Assembly: GCF_900115475.1 (NCBI RefSeq)
Contig: NZ_FOWP01000015.1
Location: forward strand, 68,891-132,890
Source of the DNA: Ectopseudomonas composti
GTDB taxonomy: Bacteria; Pseudomonadota; Gammaproteobacteria; Pseudomonadales; Pseudomonadaceae
Reading direction: 5' to 3'
DNA length: 64,000 nucleotides
The position numbers and the translations under genes are program-made. Shown here piece by piece: positions 1 to 7,446 of the stretch. The notes beneath the pieces are model-generated. The model was not told the DNA's origin, did no database searches, and was given only the letters and a program-made list of their open reading frames with translations. Positions within the stretch are counted from its first letter, which is position 1. Every line of letters starts with the position of its first letter.

Positions 1-210
1 CTCGGCCAGGGCGCGAGCGGTTTCGCTGGGTTCATAGCCGCGTCGGCTCTTCTCGAACAGCGCCACACCCAAAGCAGCCTCCAGCCGACGCACGGCGCGG
101 AACACCGTCGATACATCGACCTGCATCAGTTCTGCAGCGCGCGCCAGGGAGCGACCACGCACCAGGGCGAGTACCAGGGACAGGTCGGTATGATCGATTT
201 GATATTGCAT
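1..210 (-). CDS. LysR-family transcriptional regulator, N-terminal part (runs off window)
   Basis: The 70 visible residues start at an ATG and form a typical LysR winged-helix DNA-binding domain: 'RSLARAAELMQVDVSTVFRA' (about residues 20-39) followed by 'RRLEAALGVALFEKSRRGY'. The effector-binding domain lies beyond the window edge. It is divergent from the amidotransferase-like gene at 306 with a 95-bp AT-richer gap, the usual arrangement for a LysR protein controlling its neighbour. That regulatory link is inference. Reading continues to base 1 without a stop, so the gene is truncated by the window only. Confidence 0.85.
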   Translation of the reverse strand, partial: MQYQIDHTDLSLVLALVRGRSLARAAELMQVDVSTVFRAVRRLEAALGVALFEKSRRGYEPSETARALAE

Positions 211-305
211 GGCTGCAATCTCTGCTTGTCTATTCGCCAATTATTATTGCGTGAGCGCCATCTTATAGTGGCAGGCAAACCGCCATGCAAGAGGGGGAAG
301 TGCGT

Positions 306-1043
306 ATGTACAGCAAGTGTCGAGTCAGGGTCGCTCTGGTAGGTGACTACAATGCGGCGATTGCCGCGCACCGCGCGATTCCCGAGGCGCTGCGCCTGGC
401 CAGCGAGGCACTGGGTGTGGCGGTCGAACATGACTGGCTGGCCACCGACGGTCTCGTCGATGACGCCACCCTGATGGCTTACGACGGTATCTGGTGCGTG
501 CCCGGTAGCCCCTATGCCGCGACCGAAGGCGCGTTGCGCGCCATTCATTTCGCGCGCGAGCAGGGCGTGCCGTTCCTGGGCACCTGTGGCGGCTTCCAGC
601 ATGCGCTGCTGGAATACGCGCGTAACCGTCTGGGCTGGACAGAGGCCGAACACGCCGAGCTCTCGCCGCAAGCGCAGCACCCTCTGATCGCGCCGCTTAG
701 CTGTGCCTTGCTCGACGTCAGCGAGCACGTGCACCTGGTTTCCGGCTCGCGCATTGCCGAGCTCTACGGTGTACGTGAGATCAGCGAGCAGTACCTGTGC
801 CGCTACGGCCTGGCCGATGCCTTCGTCGAACCGCTGATGGCCCAGGCGCTGAAGGCCTCCGGGCATGACCAGGCTGGGGCCGTGCGGGCCATCGAGCTGG
901 ACGATCATCCGTTCTTCATCGCTACCCTGTTCCAGCCCGAGCGCGCGGCACTGGATGGTCGTCTACCGCCGCTGGTCGCTGGTCTGGTCGGCGCCTGTGC
1001 GGTGCAATCGGTGCACGAAGCACACCTGGCCGTGGCGTCGTGA
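306..1043 (+). CDS. Class I glutamine amidotransferase-like protein (CTP-synthase C-terminal-region-related)
   Basis: A 245-residue stand-alone GATase-1 fold. The nucleophile elbow 'GTCGGFQHALLEY' places Cys94, and 'PGSPY' (66-70) resembles the oxyanion region of CTP synthase. The usual catalytic His of 'FHPE' is Gln here ('LFQPER', Gln210-Glu212), so classical glutaminase activity is doubtful. No synthase partner domain is fused or adjacent. I chose the ATG at 306 over an in-frame ATG at 285 because a 'GAGGGGG' ribosome site sits about 8 bases upstream of it. The stop overlaps the GTG of the next gene (GTGA), so the two are probably co-transcribed. Substrate unknown. Confidence 0.8.
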   Translation: MYSKCRVRVALVGDYNAAIAAHRAIPEALRLASEALGVAVEHDWLATDGLVDDATLMAYDGIWCVPGSPYAATEGALRAIHFAREQGVPFLGTCGGFQHALLEYARNRLGWTEAEHAELSPQAQHPLIAPLSCALLDVSEHVHLVSGSRIAELYGVREISEQYLCRYGLADAFVEPLMAQALKASGHDQAGAVRAIELDDHPFFIATLFQPERAALDGRLPPLVAGLVGACAVQSVHEAHLAVAS

Positions 1044-1366
1044 TCGCCGCCACACCGGAGCCACCTTATTACGTGGTGATGTTCACCTCGGTGCGCACGG
1101 AGGTGGACGCCGGTTATGCCGAGGCTGCGCAGCGCATGCTGGAGTTGGCCGCGCAGCAGCCCGGCTTTCTCGGTGTGGAGTCGGCGCGCAGCGACGGCCT
1201 GGGTATCACCCTGTCCTACTGGCAGAACGAGGAGGCCATTCGCGCCTGGCGCGAGCAGGCCGAGCACAGCGCCGTTCGCGAGCAGGGGCGCGCCGACTGG
1301 TACGCCGCCTTCACCACTCGCGTGGCCAAGGTAGAGCGGGCCTACAGCTTCTCGCGCCCGAGCTGA
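1040..1366 (+). CDS. Antibiotic biosynthesis monooxygenase (ABM) domain protein
   Basis: A 108-residue single-domain protein of the dimeric alpha/beta-barrel ABM type. The pattern 'YYVVMFTSVRTE', then 'GFLGVESARSDGLGITLSYW' and 'AIRAWREQAEHSAVREQGRA' is characteristic of this family. Members oxidise quinol-like substrates or bind haem; nothing here identifies a substrate. The GTG start overlaps the stop of the amidotransferase-like gene, implying translational coupling. An internal ATG at 1079 would cut into the first beta-strand and is less likely. Confidence 0.78.
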   Translation: MIAATPEPPYYVVMFTSVRTEVDAGYAEAAQRMLELAAQQPGFLGVESARSDGLGITLSYWQNEEAIRAWREQAEHSAVREQGRADWYAAFTTRVAKVERAYSFSRPS

Positions 1367-1590
1367 GTGATAGCGGCAAGCCGGCTGGCCACCGTGTAAG
1401 GATTTTTTTACGCATGCCAGGGCTTTGCGTGCCTTGCCAGGGAGGCGTAAGGAAAATTTGCCACTGCTGATCGCGGCCACTGCGTCCAGGTGCCGCAAGC
1501 CATCTTGAGGTCGGTTCCGCGCTCGGTTGTCATGGGGTTGTCCGCAACGCATTCGTGCGCTTGCCATAACAATGACAATCAGGAGGCGAG

Positions 1591-2673
1591 ATGAACGCCG
1601 TGGCCAAGATAGAGCAGCACAACCCCATCGGAACCGACGGTTTCGAATTCGTCGAATTCACCGCACCGAATGCCGAAGGTATCGAGCAACTGCGCCAGTT
1701 GTTCACCGCCATGGGCTTCACCGAAACCGCCAAGCACCGTTCGAAAGAGGTGTGGCTGTTCCAGCAGAACGATATCAACATCGTGCTCAACGGCAGCCCC
1801 ACCGGGCATGTGCGTGCCTTCGGCGAGAAGCATGGCCCCAGCGCCTGCGCCATGGCCTTCCGGGTCAAGAACGCGGCCCAGGCTGCGGCTTACGTCGAGC
1901 AGCAGGGCGCCACGCTGGTGGGCAGTCACGCCAACTTCGGCGAGCTGAACATCCCCTGCGTCGAAGGAATCGGCGGCTCGCTGCTGTATCTGGTCGACCG
2001 TTACGGCGACAAGAGCATCTACGATGTCGACTTCGAGTACATCGAAGGCCGCAGCGCCAACGACAACTCTGTTGGTCTGCAGTGCATCGACCACCTGACC
2101 CACAACGTGCGTCGCGGGCAGATGGACGTGTGGTCCGGCTTCTACGAGCGCATCGCCAATTTCCGCGAGATCCGCTACTTCGATATCGAAGGCAAGCTCA
2201 CCGGCCTGTTCTCCCGCGCCATGACCGCGCCGTGCGGCAAGATCCGCATCCCGATCAACGAGTCGGCTGATGACAAGTCGCAGATCGAGGAATTCATCCG
2301 CGAGTACCACGGCGAAGGCATCCAGCACATCGCCCTGTCTACTGACGACATCTACGCCACCGTGCGCCAGCTGCGTGCCAACGGCGTGGACTTCATGGCC
2401 ACCCCGGACACCTACTACGAGAAGGTCGACAGCCGCGTCGCCGGCCATGGTGAGCCGACCGACGTATTGCGTGAGCTGAACATCCTCATCGATGGCGCGC
2501 CTGGCGATGACGGCATCCTGCTGCAGATCTTCACCAACACGGTGATCGGCCCGATCTTCTTCGAGATCATTCAGCGCAAGGGCAACCAGGGCTTCGGTGA
2601 GGGCAACTTCAAGGCCTTGTTCGAATCCATCGAGGAAGACCAACTGCGTCGCGGTGTGATCTCCGAGGAGTGA
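1591..2673 (+). CDS. hpd: 4-hydroxyphenylpyruvate dioxygenase
   Basis: A 360-residue protein converting 4-hydroxyphenylpyruvate plus O2 to homogentisate and CO2, the committed step of tyrosine/phenylalanine catabolism. It has two VOC-type halves. The Fe(II) facial triad is visible as His168 ('IDHLTHNV'), His246 ('GIQHIAL') and Glu325 ('FFEIIQRKGNQGFGEGNF'). Length matches bacterial HPPDs. The ATG follows a strong 'AGGAGG' site. hmgA begins 4 bases after its stop, so hpd opens the pathway operon. The 225-base leader holds an inverted pair TTGTCAT (1527-1533) / ATGACAA (1572-1578), a possible operator. Confidence 0.97.
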   Translation: MNAVAKIEQHNPIGTDGFEFVEFTAPNAEGIEQLRQLFTAMGFTETAKHRSKEVWLFQQNDINIVLNGSPTGHVRAFGEKHGPSACAMAFRVKNAAQAAAYVEQQGATLVGSHANFGELNIPCVEGIGGSLLYLVDRYGDKSIYDVDFEYIEGRSANDNSVGLQCIDHLTHNVRRGQMDVWSGFYERIANFREIRYFDIEGKLTGLFSRAMTAPCGKIRIPINESADDKSQIEEFIREYHGEGIQHIALSTDDIYATVRQLRANGVDFMATPDTYYEKVDSRVAGHGEPTDVLRELNILIDGAPGDDGILLQIFTNTVIGPIFFEIIQRKGNQGFGEGNFKALFESIEEDQLRRGVISEE

Positions 2674-2677
2674 TGCC

Positions 2678-3811
2678 ATGAGCCGTCAATGGATCCGCTT
2701 TCCCCTGCGTGAAGGCGAGTGCTCGCGCCAGGCGCACTGCGATCTGCCGCAGGGCACCTACGAGCGCGAAATGGGCCGCGAAGGCTTCTTCGGCCCCACC
2801 GCGCACCTGCACCACAAGCATCCGCCCACCGGCTGGATCGACTGGGAAGGCCCGCTGCGCCCGCACGCGTTCAACTTCAACGACATCCCCAGCGAGCGCG
2901 ACTGCCCGCTGGCGGCGCCGCTGACGCTGCACAACGCCGACGTGAAATTGCGCGTCTGGCGTACCCACGGCGCCATGCGCCACCTGGTGCGCAATGCCGA
3001 CGGCGACGAGTTGTTGTTCGTGCATGAAGGCAGCGGGCACTTCTATTGCGACTTCGGCCATCTGGAATACCGCGATGGCGACTACCTGCTGATTCCGCGC
3101 GGCACTGCCTGGCGTATCGAGGCCAGCACGCCGAGTTACTTCCTGCTGATCGAGAACAGCGACGGCGCTTATCAGTTGCCGGACAAGGGCCTGCTCGGCC
3201 CGCAGGCGATCTTCGATTTGGCGGTGCTGGAGCATCCGCACATCGACGACGCCTTCAAGGCGCAGCAGGACGAAAACACCTGGCAGATCCGCATCAAACG
3301 GCGCGGCCAGATCAGCACCGTGACCTATCCCTACAACCCGCTGGACGTGGTCGGCTGGCACGGCGACAACACCGTGGTGCGCCTGAACTGGCGCGACATT
3401 CGCCCGCTGGTCAGCCACCGCTACCACCTGCCGCCGTCGGTGCACACCACCTTCGTTGCCAATGGTTTCGTGATCTGCACCTTCACCCCGCGCCCGGTGG
3501 AGTCCGACCCCGGTGCGCTCAAGGTGCCGTTCTTCCACAACAACGACGACTACGACGAAGTGCTGTTCTACCACCGTGGCAACTTCTTCAGCCGCGACAA
3601 CATCGAGCAGGGCATGGTCACCCTGCACCCGTGCGGCTTCCCCCATGGGCCGCACCCCAAGGCACTGAAGAAGAGCCAGGAAGATCCGGCCACCTTCATC
3701 GACGAGGTGGCGGTGATGATCGACACCCGCCGCGCCCTGGAAGTGAGCGATGCCGCTGCTGCGGTGGACGTGGCCGAGTACGTCAACTCCTGGCGCGCGC
3801 CGGGTATGTAG
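2678..3811 (+). CDS. hmgA: Homogentisate 1,2-dioxygenase, short form
   Basis: Cupin-fold ring-cleavage enzyme turning homogentisate into maleylacetoacetate. Fe(II) ligands align as His287 and Glu294 ('FFHNNDDYDEVLFY') and His323 ('CGFPHGPHP'), matching the His/Glu/His set of the human enzyme. At 377 residues it is clearly shorter than the roughly 430-residue HmgA usual in pseudomonads and belongs to a divergent subgroup. The reaction is therefore inferred from ligands and from its place between hpd and fahA. The start ATG is 4 bases after the hpd stop, with the ribosome site inside the end of hpd ('GAGGAG'). Confidence 0.88.
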   Translation: MSRQWIRFPLREGECSRQAHCDLPQGTYEREMGREGFFGPTAHLHHKHPPTGWIDWEGPLRPHAFNFNDIPSERDCPLAAPLTLHNADVKLRVWRTHGAMRHLVRNADGDELLFVHEGSGHFYCDFGHLEYRDGDYLLIPRGTAWRIEASTPSYFLLIENSDGAYQLPDKGLLGPQAIFDLAVLEHPHIDDAFKAQQDENTWQIRIKRRGQISTVTYPYNPLDVVGWHGDNTVVRLNWRDIRPLVSHRYHLPPSVHTTFVANGFVICTFTPRPVESDPGALKVPFFHNNDDYDEVLFYHRGNFFSRDNIEQGMVTLHPCGFPHGPHPKALKKSQEDPATFIDEVAVMIDTRRALEVSDAAAAVDVAEYVNSWRAPGM

Positions 3812-3833
3812 CTGCACACGGATTTCTGATTGC

Positions 3834-3858
3834 AATGGTGCGCACGGCGCACCCTACG
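3834..3858. repeat. Short palindromic repeat, GTAGGGTGCGC family
   Basis: The sequence around 'TGGTGCGCACGGCGCACC', ending in 'CTACG', is an imperfect palindrome shared almost base for base with 9414-9436, 29991-30012 and 44849-44873. It fills most of the hmgA-fahA gap and lies just upstream of the fahA ribosome site. Confidence 0.7.
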
Positions 3859-3868
3859 AGGTTTGAGC

Positions 3869-4855
3869 ATGAAACTCGCATCACTGAACCAAGGCCGCGA
3901 TGGCGTGCTGATCGTCGTTTCCCGCGATCTCACCCGTGCCGTAGTTGTGCCGCAGATCGCTTTCACCCTGCAGGCGGCGTTGGACGACTGGGCCGTGGCC
4001 CGGCCCAAGCTCGAAGCAGTCTATCAGCGCCTCAACGATGGCATGGAAGAGGGCGCGTTCGACTTCGATCAGGCCGCCTGCCACAGTCCGTTGCCGCGTG
4101 CCTATCACTGGGCGGATGGCAGCGCCTACGTCAATCATGTCGAGCTGGTGCGCAAGGCGCGTGGCGCCGAGATGCCGGAGTCGTTCTGGCACGACCCGCT
4201 GATGTACCAGGGCGGTGCCGATGCCTTCATCCCGCCGCACAGCCCGATACGCCTGGCCGACGAAGCCTGGGGCATCGACCTGGAAGCCGAACTGGCGATT
4301 GTCACTGACGACGTGCCGATGGGCGCCACGCCAGCCGAAGCGGATGGCCATATCCGCCTGCTGATGCTGGTCAACGACGTGTCGCTGCGTAACCTGATTC
4401 CTGGCGAGCTGGCCAAGGGCTTCGGTTTCTACCAGAGCAAGCCGTCGTCGAGCTTCTCGCCGGTGGCCATCACCCCGGACGAACTCGGTGAGAGCTGGAA
4501 GGACGGCAAGGTGCACCGGCCGCTGGTGTCGCACATCAACGGTGCGCTGTTCGGCCAGCCGAACGCCGGTGTGGACATGACCTTCAACTTCCCAACCCTG
4601 GTGGCACACGCGGCCAAGACCCGCCCGCTGGGCGCCGGCACCATCATCGGTTCGGGCACCGTGTCCAACTATGACCGCAGTGCGGGCTCGAGCTGCCTGG
4701 CGGAGAAACGCATGCTGGAGATCGTCGAGTCGGGCGAGGCGAAAACGCCGTTCCTCAAGTTCGGCGACCGGGTGCGCATCGAGATGTTCGATGTCGTCGG
4801 GCAAAGCCTCTTCGGCGCCATCGATCAGGTGGTGGAGCGCTACGACGCCAGATGA
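3869..4855 (+). CDS. fahA: Fumarylacetoacetase / fumarylacetoacetate hydrolase family protein
   Basis: A 328-residue FAH-fold enzyme expected to split fumarylacetoacetate into fumarate and acetoacetate, the last step of the pathway. The divalent-metal acidic residues appear as Glu139 and Glu141 ('WGIDLEAELAIVTDD') and Asp170 ('LVNDVSLRN'). It is about 100 residues shorter than the classical fumarylacetoacetase and belongs to a compact bacterial subgroup. I start it at the ATG preceded by 'ACGAGG' rather than an upstream ATG at 3830, which would lie inside a repeat. Substrate assignment rests largely on the operon context. Confidence 0.85.
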   Translation: MKLASLNQGRDGVLIVVSRDLTRAVVVPQIAFTLQAALDDWAVARPKLEAVYQRLNDGMEEGAFDFDQAACHSPLPRAYHWADGSAYVNHVELVRKARGAEMPESFWHDPLMYQGGADAFIPPHSPIRLADEAWGIDLEAELAIVTDDVPMGATPAEADGHIRLLMLVNDVSLRNLIPGELAKGFGFYQSKPSSSFSPVAITPDELGESWKDGKVHRPLVSHINGALFGQPNAGVDMTFNFPTLVAHAAKTRPLGAGTIIGSGTVSNYDRSAGSSCLAEKRMLEIVESGEAKTPFLKFGDRVRIEMFDVVGQSLFGAIDQVVERYDAR

Positions 4856-4858
4856 ATT

Positions 4859-4926
4859 GTAGGAGCGGCTTCAGCCGCGATCAGCCTTGAACGTGCTGAA
4901 AACATCGCGGCTGAAGCCGCTCCTAC
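4859..4926. repeat. REP doublet (REPIN) with perfect 23-bp arms
   Basis: Positions 4859-4881 (starting GTAGGAGCGGCTTCAGCCGC) and 4904-4926 are perfect reverse complements separated by 22 bases. Each arm contains its own small palindrome GCGGCTTCAGCCGC. This is the organisation of paired REP sequences in pseudomonads. It occupies almost the entire fahA-maiA gap and would form a stable RNA hairpin in the polycistronic message. Confidence 0.9.
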
Positions 4927-4952
4927 GGTTTGCGTTTTGCAAGGAATTCACA

Positions 4953-5603
4953 ATGTTGAAGCTCTACGGCTACTGGCGCTCCAGCGCTGCCTATCGCGTG
5001 CGTCTCGCGCTGAACCTCAAGGGACTGGCCTACCAGCAGGTGCCGGTGCACCTGGTCAAGGACGGCGGGCAGCAGCACGGTGCCGACTACCGCGCGCTCA
5101 ACCCGCAGGGCCTGTTGCCGCTGCTGGTGGACGAAGAAAACGGCGGCGTGCGCATCGCCCAGTCGCTGGCGATCATCGAGTACCTCGAAGAAATCTTCCC
5201 GGTGCCGGCGCTGCTGCCGGCTGACCCGGCCGAGCGCGCCCAGGTGCGGGCGCTGGCGCTGCATATCGCTTGTGACGTGCACCCGCTGAACAACCTGCGG
5301 GTGCTGCAGTACCTGAGCGCTGAGCTGGGCGCCAGCGATGAGGCGAAGAACGCCTGGTATCGGCATTGGGTCGCCCTGGGCCTGGCCGCCGTGGAGGAGG
5401 GACTTACCGTGTTCGACGGGCGTCTGTCGCTCGGCGAGCGGCCTGGATATCTGGAAGCCTGCCTGATTGCGCAGCTGTATAATGCGCGGCGTTTTAACTG
5501 TGACCTTGCCGCGTACCCACGCATTGTCGCCATGGCGGCGCGCTGTGAACCCCTGGAGGCCTTTCAACTGGCCGCACCGGAGGCACAAGCCGACGCTCAG
5601 TGA
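4953..5603 (+). CDS. maiA: Maleylacetoacetate isomerase (zeta-class GST)
   Basis: A 216-residue glutathione S-transferase-fold protein. The N-terminal active-site signature 'SSAAYRVRLALNLKGL' (residues 10-25) is diagnostic of the zeta class. A thioredoxin-like half is followed by an all-helical C-terminal half ('DVHPLNNLRVLQYL'). It isomerises maleylacetoacetate to fumarylacetoacetate using glutathione, so it functions between HmgA and FahA although it is encoded after them. The start has 'AAGGA' about 8 bases upstream. Confidence 0.94.
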   Translation: MLKLYGYWRSSAAYRVRLALNLKGLAYQQVPVHLVKDGGQQHGADYRALNPQGLLPLLVDEENGGVRIAQSLAIIEYLEEIFPVPALLPADPAERAQVRALALHIACDVHPLNNLRVLQYLSAELGASDEAKNAWYRHWVALGLAAVEEGLTVFDGRLSLGERPGYLEACLIAQLYNARRFNCDLAAYPRIVAMAARCEPLEAFQLAAPEAQADAQ

Positions 5604-5674
5604 CACCTTCGGCTTCACCCAAGCCTTGCATTCCGCTGCGCCACAAGCGCGGCGGGTCCGATTCCGTCACAGAT

Positions 5675-5682
5675 AAAAACAA
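5675..5682 (+). promoter_or_regulatory. Possible Crc/Hfq catabolite-activity motif before the NSS transporter
   Basis: The run AAAAACAA fits the AANAANAA motif bound by Hfq with Crc in pseudomonads. It lies just before the ribosome site 'ACAGGTGA' of the transporter at 5694. One short A-rich match is weak evidence, but amino-acid uptake genes are typical targets. Confidence 0.35.
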
Positions 5683-5693
5683 ACAGGTGACGC

Positions 5694-7154
5694 ATGACCC
5701 GTGAAAAACCGAAGAACCTCTGGCTCTCGCGCTGGGGTTTCATCCTCGCTGCAACCGGCTCGGCCGTCGGCCTGGGCAATATCTGGAAATTCCCCTACAT
5801 CACCGGCGAGTACGGCGGCGGCGCCTTCGTGCTGATGTACTTGGCGTGCATCCTGGCCATCGGCATTCCGGTGATGATGACTGAGATCGCCATTGGTCGC
5901 CGTGGTCGTGGCAGCCCCATCGACGCCATCGGCCGCGTGGTACGCGAGAGCGGCGGCAATCCGCTGTGGAAGGCGGTCGGCGGCATGGCCATGCTCGCCG
6001 GTTTCATGATCCTGTGCTTCTACGTGGTCGTCGCGGGCTGGGCCTTCGCCTACACGTGGAAGATGCTCGACGGCTCGCTGGCGGCCACCAGCGTCGAGGC
6101 GCTGGGTGGCGTGTTCGAGGCGCACAACGCCAACCCCTGGCAACTGGGCGGCTGGAGCGTGCTGGTGGCGCTGCTGACGTTGTGGATCGTGGCCAAGGGC
6201 GTGCAGCAGGGCATCGAAAATGCGGTGCGCTGGATGATGCCGGGCCTGGCCCTGATGCTGGTGGCGCTGGTCGGCTATGCGTTCACCAGCGGCAGCTTCA
6301 GCGCCGGTTTCGGTTTTCTGTTCCACTTCGATGCCTCGAAGATCACCGGTGAGGCGCTGCTGGCGGCATTGGGGCACGCCTTCTTTACCCTCAGCCTGGC
6401 CTCGGGTGCCATCCTCACCTACGGCTCCTACATCCCGGATGGCCAGTCCATCGCCCGCACCACCTTCGTCGTCGCCCTCTGCGACACCTGCGTGGCGCTG
6501 TTGGCCGGCCTGGCGATCTTCCCAATCATCTTCGCCAACGGCATGAGCCCGAGCGCCGGACCAGGGCTGATCTTCATGAGCCTGCCGCTGGCCTTCCAGC
6601 AGATGCCATTCGGCACCGCTTTCGGCGTCTTGTTCTTCGCCATGGTGTCGATTGCCGCGCTGACCTCGGCGATCTCCATGATCGAGGCCACCGTGGCCTA
6701 CCTGAACGAGAAACATGGCATCAGCCGCCTGCATGCGGCCATGGGGGCCGGCGCGGCGCTGCTGGTGATCAGCCTGCTGGCGATGCTGTCGTTCAACCTG
6801 CTGGCGGGCTGGACACCGCTGGGCAAGAACCTCTTCGACTGGCTGGATTACCTCACATCGCGCTGGATGATGCCGCTCGGTGGCATCTTCATGGTGGTGC
6901 TGGCGGGCTATGCGCTGCGCGGCGAGATCATGCGTGATGAACTGGGTCTGCCGCCTGCGGGCTACGCGCTGTGGCTGTTCATGGTGCGTTACGTCAGCCC
7001 GGTGCTGATCATGGTGGTATTCCTGCATGCCCTGGGTTGGCTGATGTTCGACCCTGTCGTGCAGTGGTACTGGATCGCCAGTGCTATTGGTCTGCTGGCC
7101 GTGGCCGGCGAAATCCTGCGACCCAGAGTGATGCCGGCGCTCGTTGGGCGCTGA
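5694..7154 (+). CDS. Sodium-dependent neurotransmitter:sodium symporter (NSS/SNF) family transporter
   Basis: A 486-residue integral membrane protein with about 11-12 helices. The first helix carries the NSS signature 'GFILAATGSAVGLGNIWKFP', the unwound substrate/Na+ site of the LeuT fold, followed by 'YGGGAFVLMYL'. Bacterial relatives carry hydrophobic or aromatic amino acids with Na+ (LeuT, MhsT, Tyt1). Its place directly after maiA, ahead of a shared terminator, suggests tyrosine or phenylalanine as substrate; this is inference. The ATG has 'CAGGTGA' upstream. Confidence 0.9.
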   Translation: MTREKPKNLWLSRWGFILAATGSAVGLGNIWKFPYITGEYGGGAFVLMYLACILAIGIPVMMTEIAIGRRGRGSPIDAIGRVVRESGGNPLWKAVGGMAMLAGFMILCFYVVVAGWAFAYTWKMLDGSLAATSVEALGGVFEAHNANPWQLGGWSVLVALLTLWIVAKGVQQGIENAVRWMMPGLALMLVALVGYAFTSGSFSAGFGFLFHFDASKITGEALLAALGHAFFTLSLASGAILTYGSYIPDGQSIARTTFVVALCDTCVALLAGLAIFPIIFANGMSPSAGPGLIFMSLPLAFQQMPFGTAFGVLFFAMVSIAALTSAISMIEATVAYLNEKHGISRLHAAMGAGAALLVISLLAMLSFNLLAGWTPLGKNLFDWLDYLTSRWMMPLGGIFMVVLAGYALRGEIMRDELGLPPAGYALWLFMVRYVSPVLIMVVFLHALGWLMFDPVVQWYWIASAIGLLAVAGEILRPRVMPALVGR

Positions 7155-7171
7155 TCGCGGCTCGATTCGAG

Positions 7172-7206
7172 AGGCGCAGCTTCGTCAGAGGCTGCGCCTT
7201 TTTTAT
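7172..7206 (+). terminator. Rho-independent terminator after the aromatic-catabolism cluster
   Basis: The arms AGGCGCAGC (7172-7180) and GCTGCGCCT (7191-7199) pair perfectly and are followed by an uninterrupted T run. It ends the block that starts at hpd. Confidence 0.9.
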
Positions 7207-7446
7207 TGATACCGATGCGGTAGGCGGGATTTCGCCATTAAGTCGGCGCCAATAAGCGGATCATTGCCGGTTCGGATGATTTCATTGGCTACGCTGAGCA
7301 ACATGGCTTGGCGAATTGCCAGCACTCAAGCGGTGGCACTCTCCTGCCGATAAACCGGACTCGACATGGCATAGCAGTTGCGTAGTCAGTCGACCAGGTC
7401 GCGCCACGATGCGCGGCTGTATAAGAAGAAACTGGAGTCGCCCCTT

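Noticed and set aside
306..1043. Selenoprotein annotation of the CTP-synthase-like family member
   Set aside because: Some family names mention selenoproteins, but there is no in-frame TGA before the natural stop, and the key residue is Cys94.
1579..2679. A 366-codon open frame on the minus strand opposite hpd
   Set aside because: It is an antisense shadow created by high GC at third codon positions. It mirrors hpd almost exactly, has no ribosome site and its product is low-complexity Val/Ala/Gln/His-rich.
2609..3835. A 408-codon minus-strand frame opposite hmgA
   Set aside because: Same reasoning: hmgA has intact metal ligands and a proper start, while the antisense product resembles no protein family.
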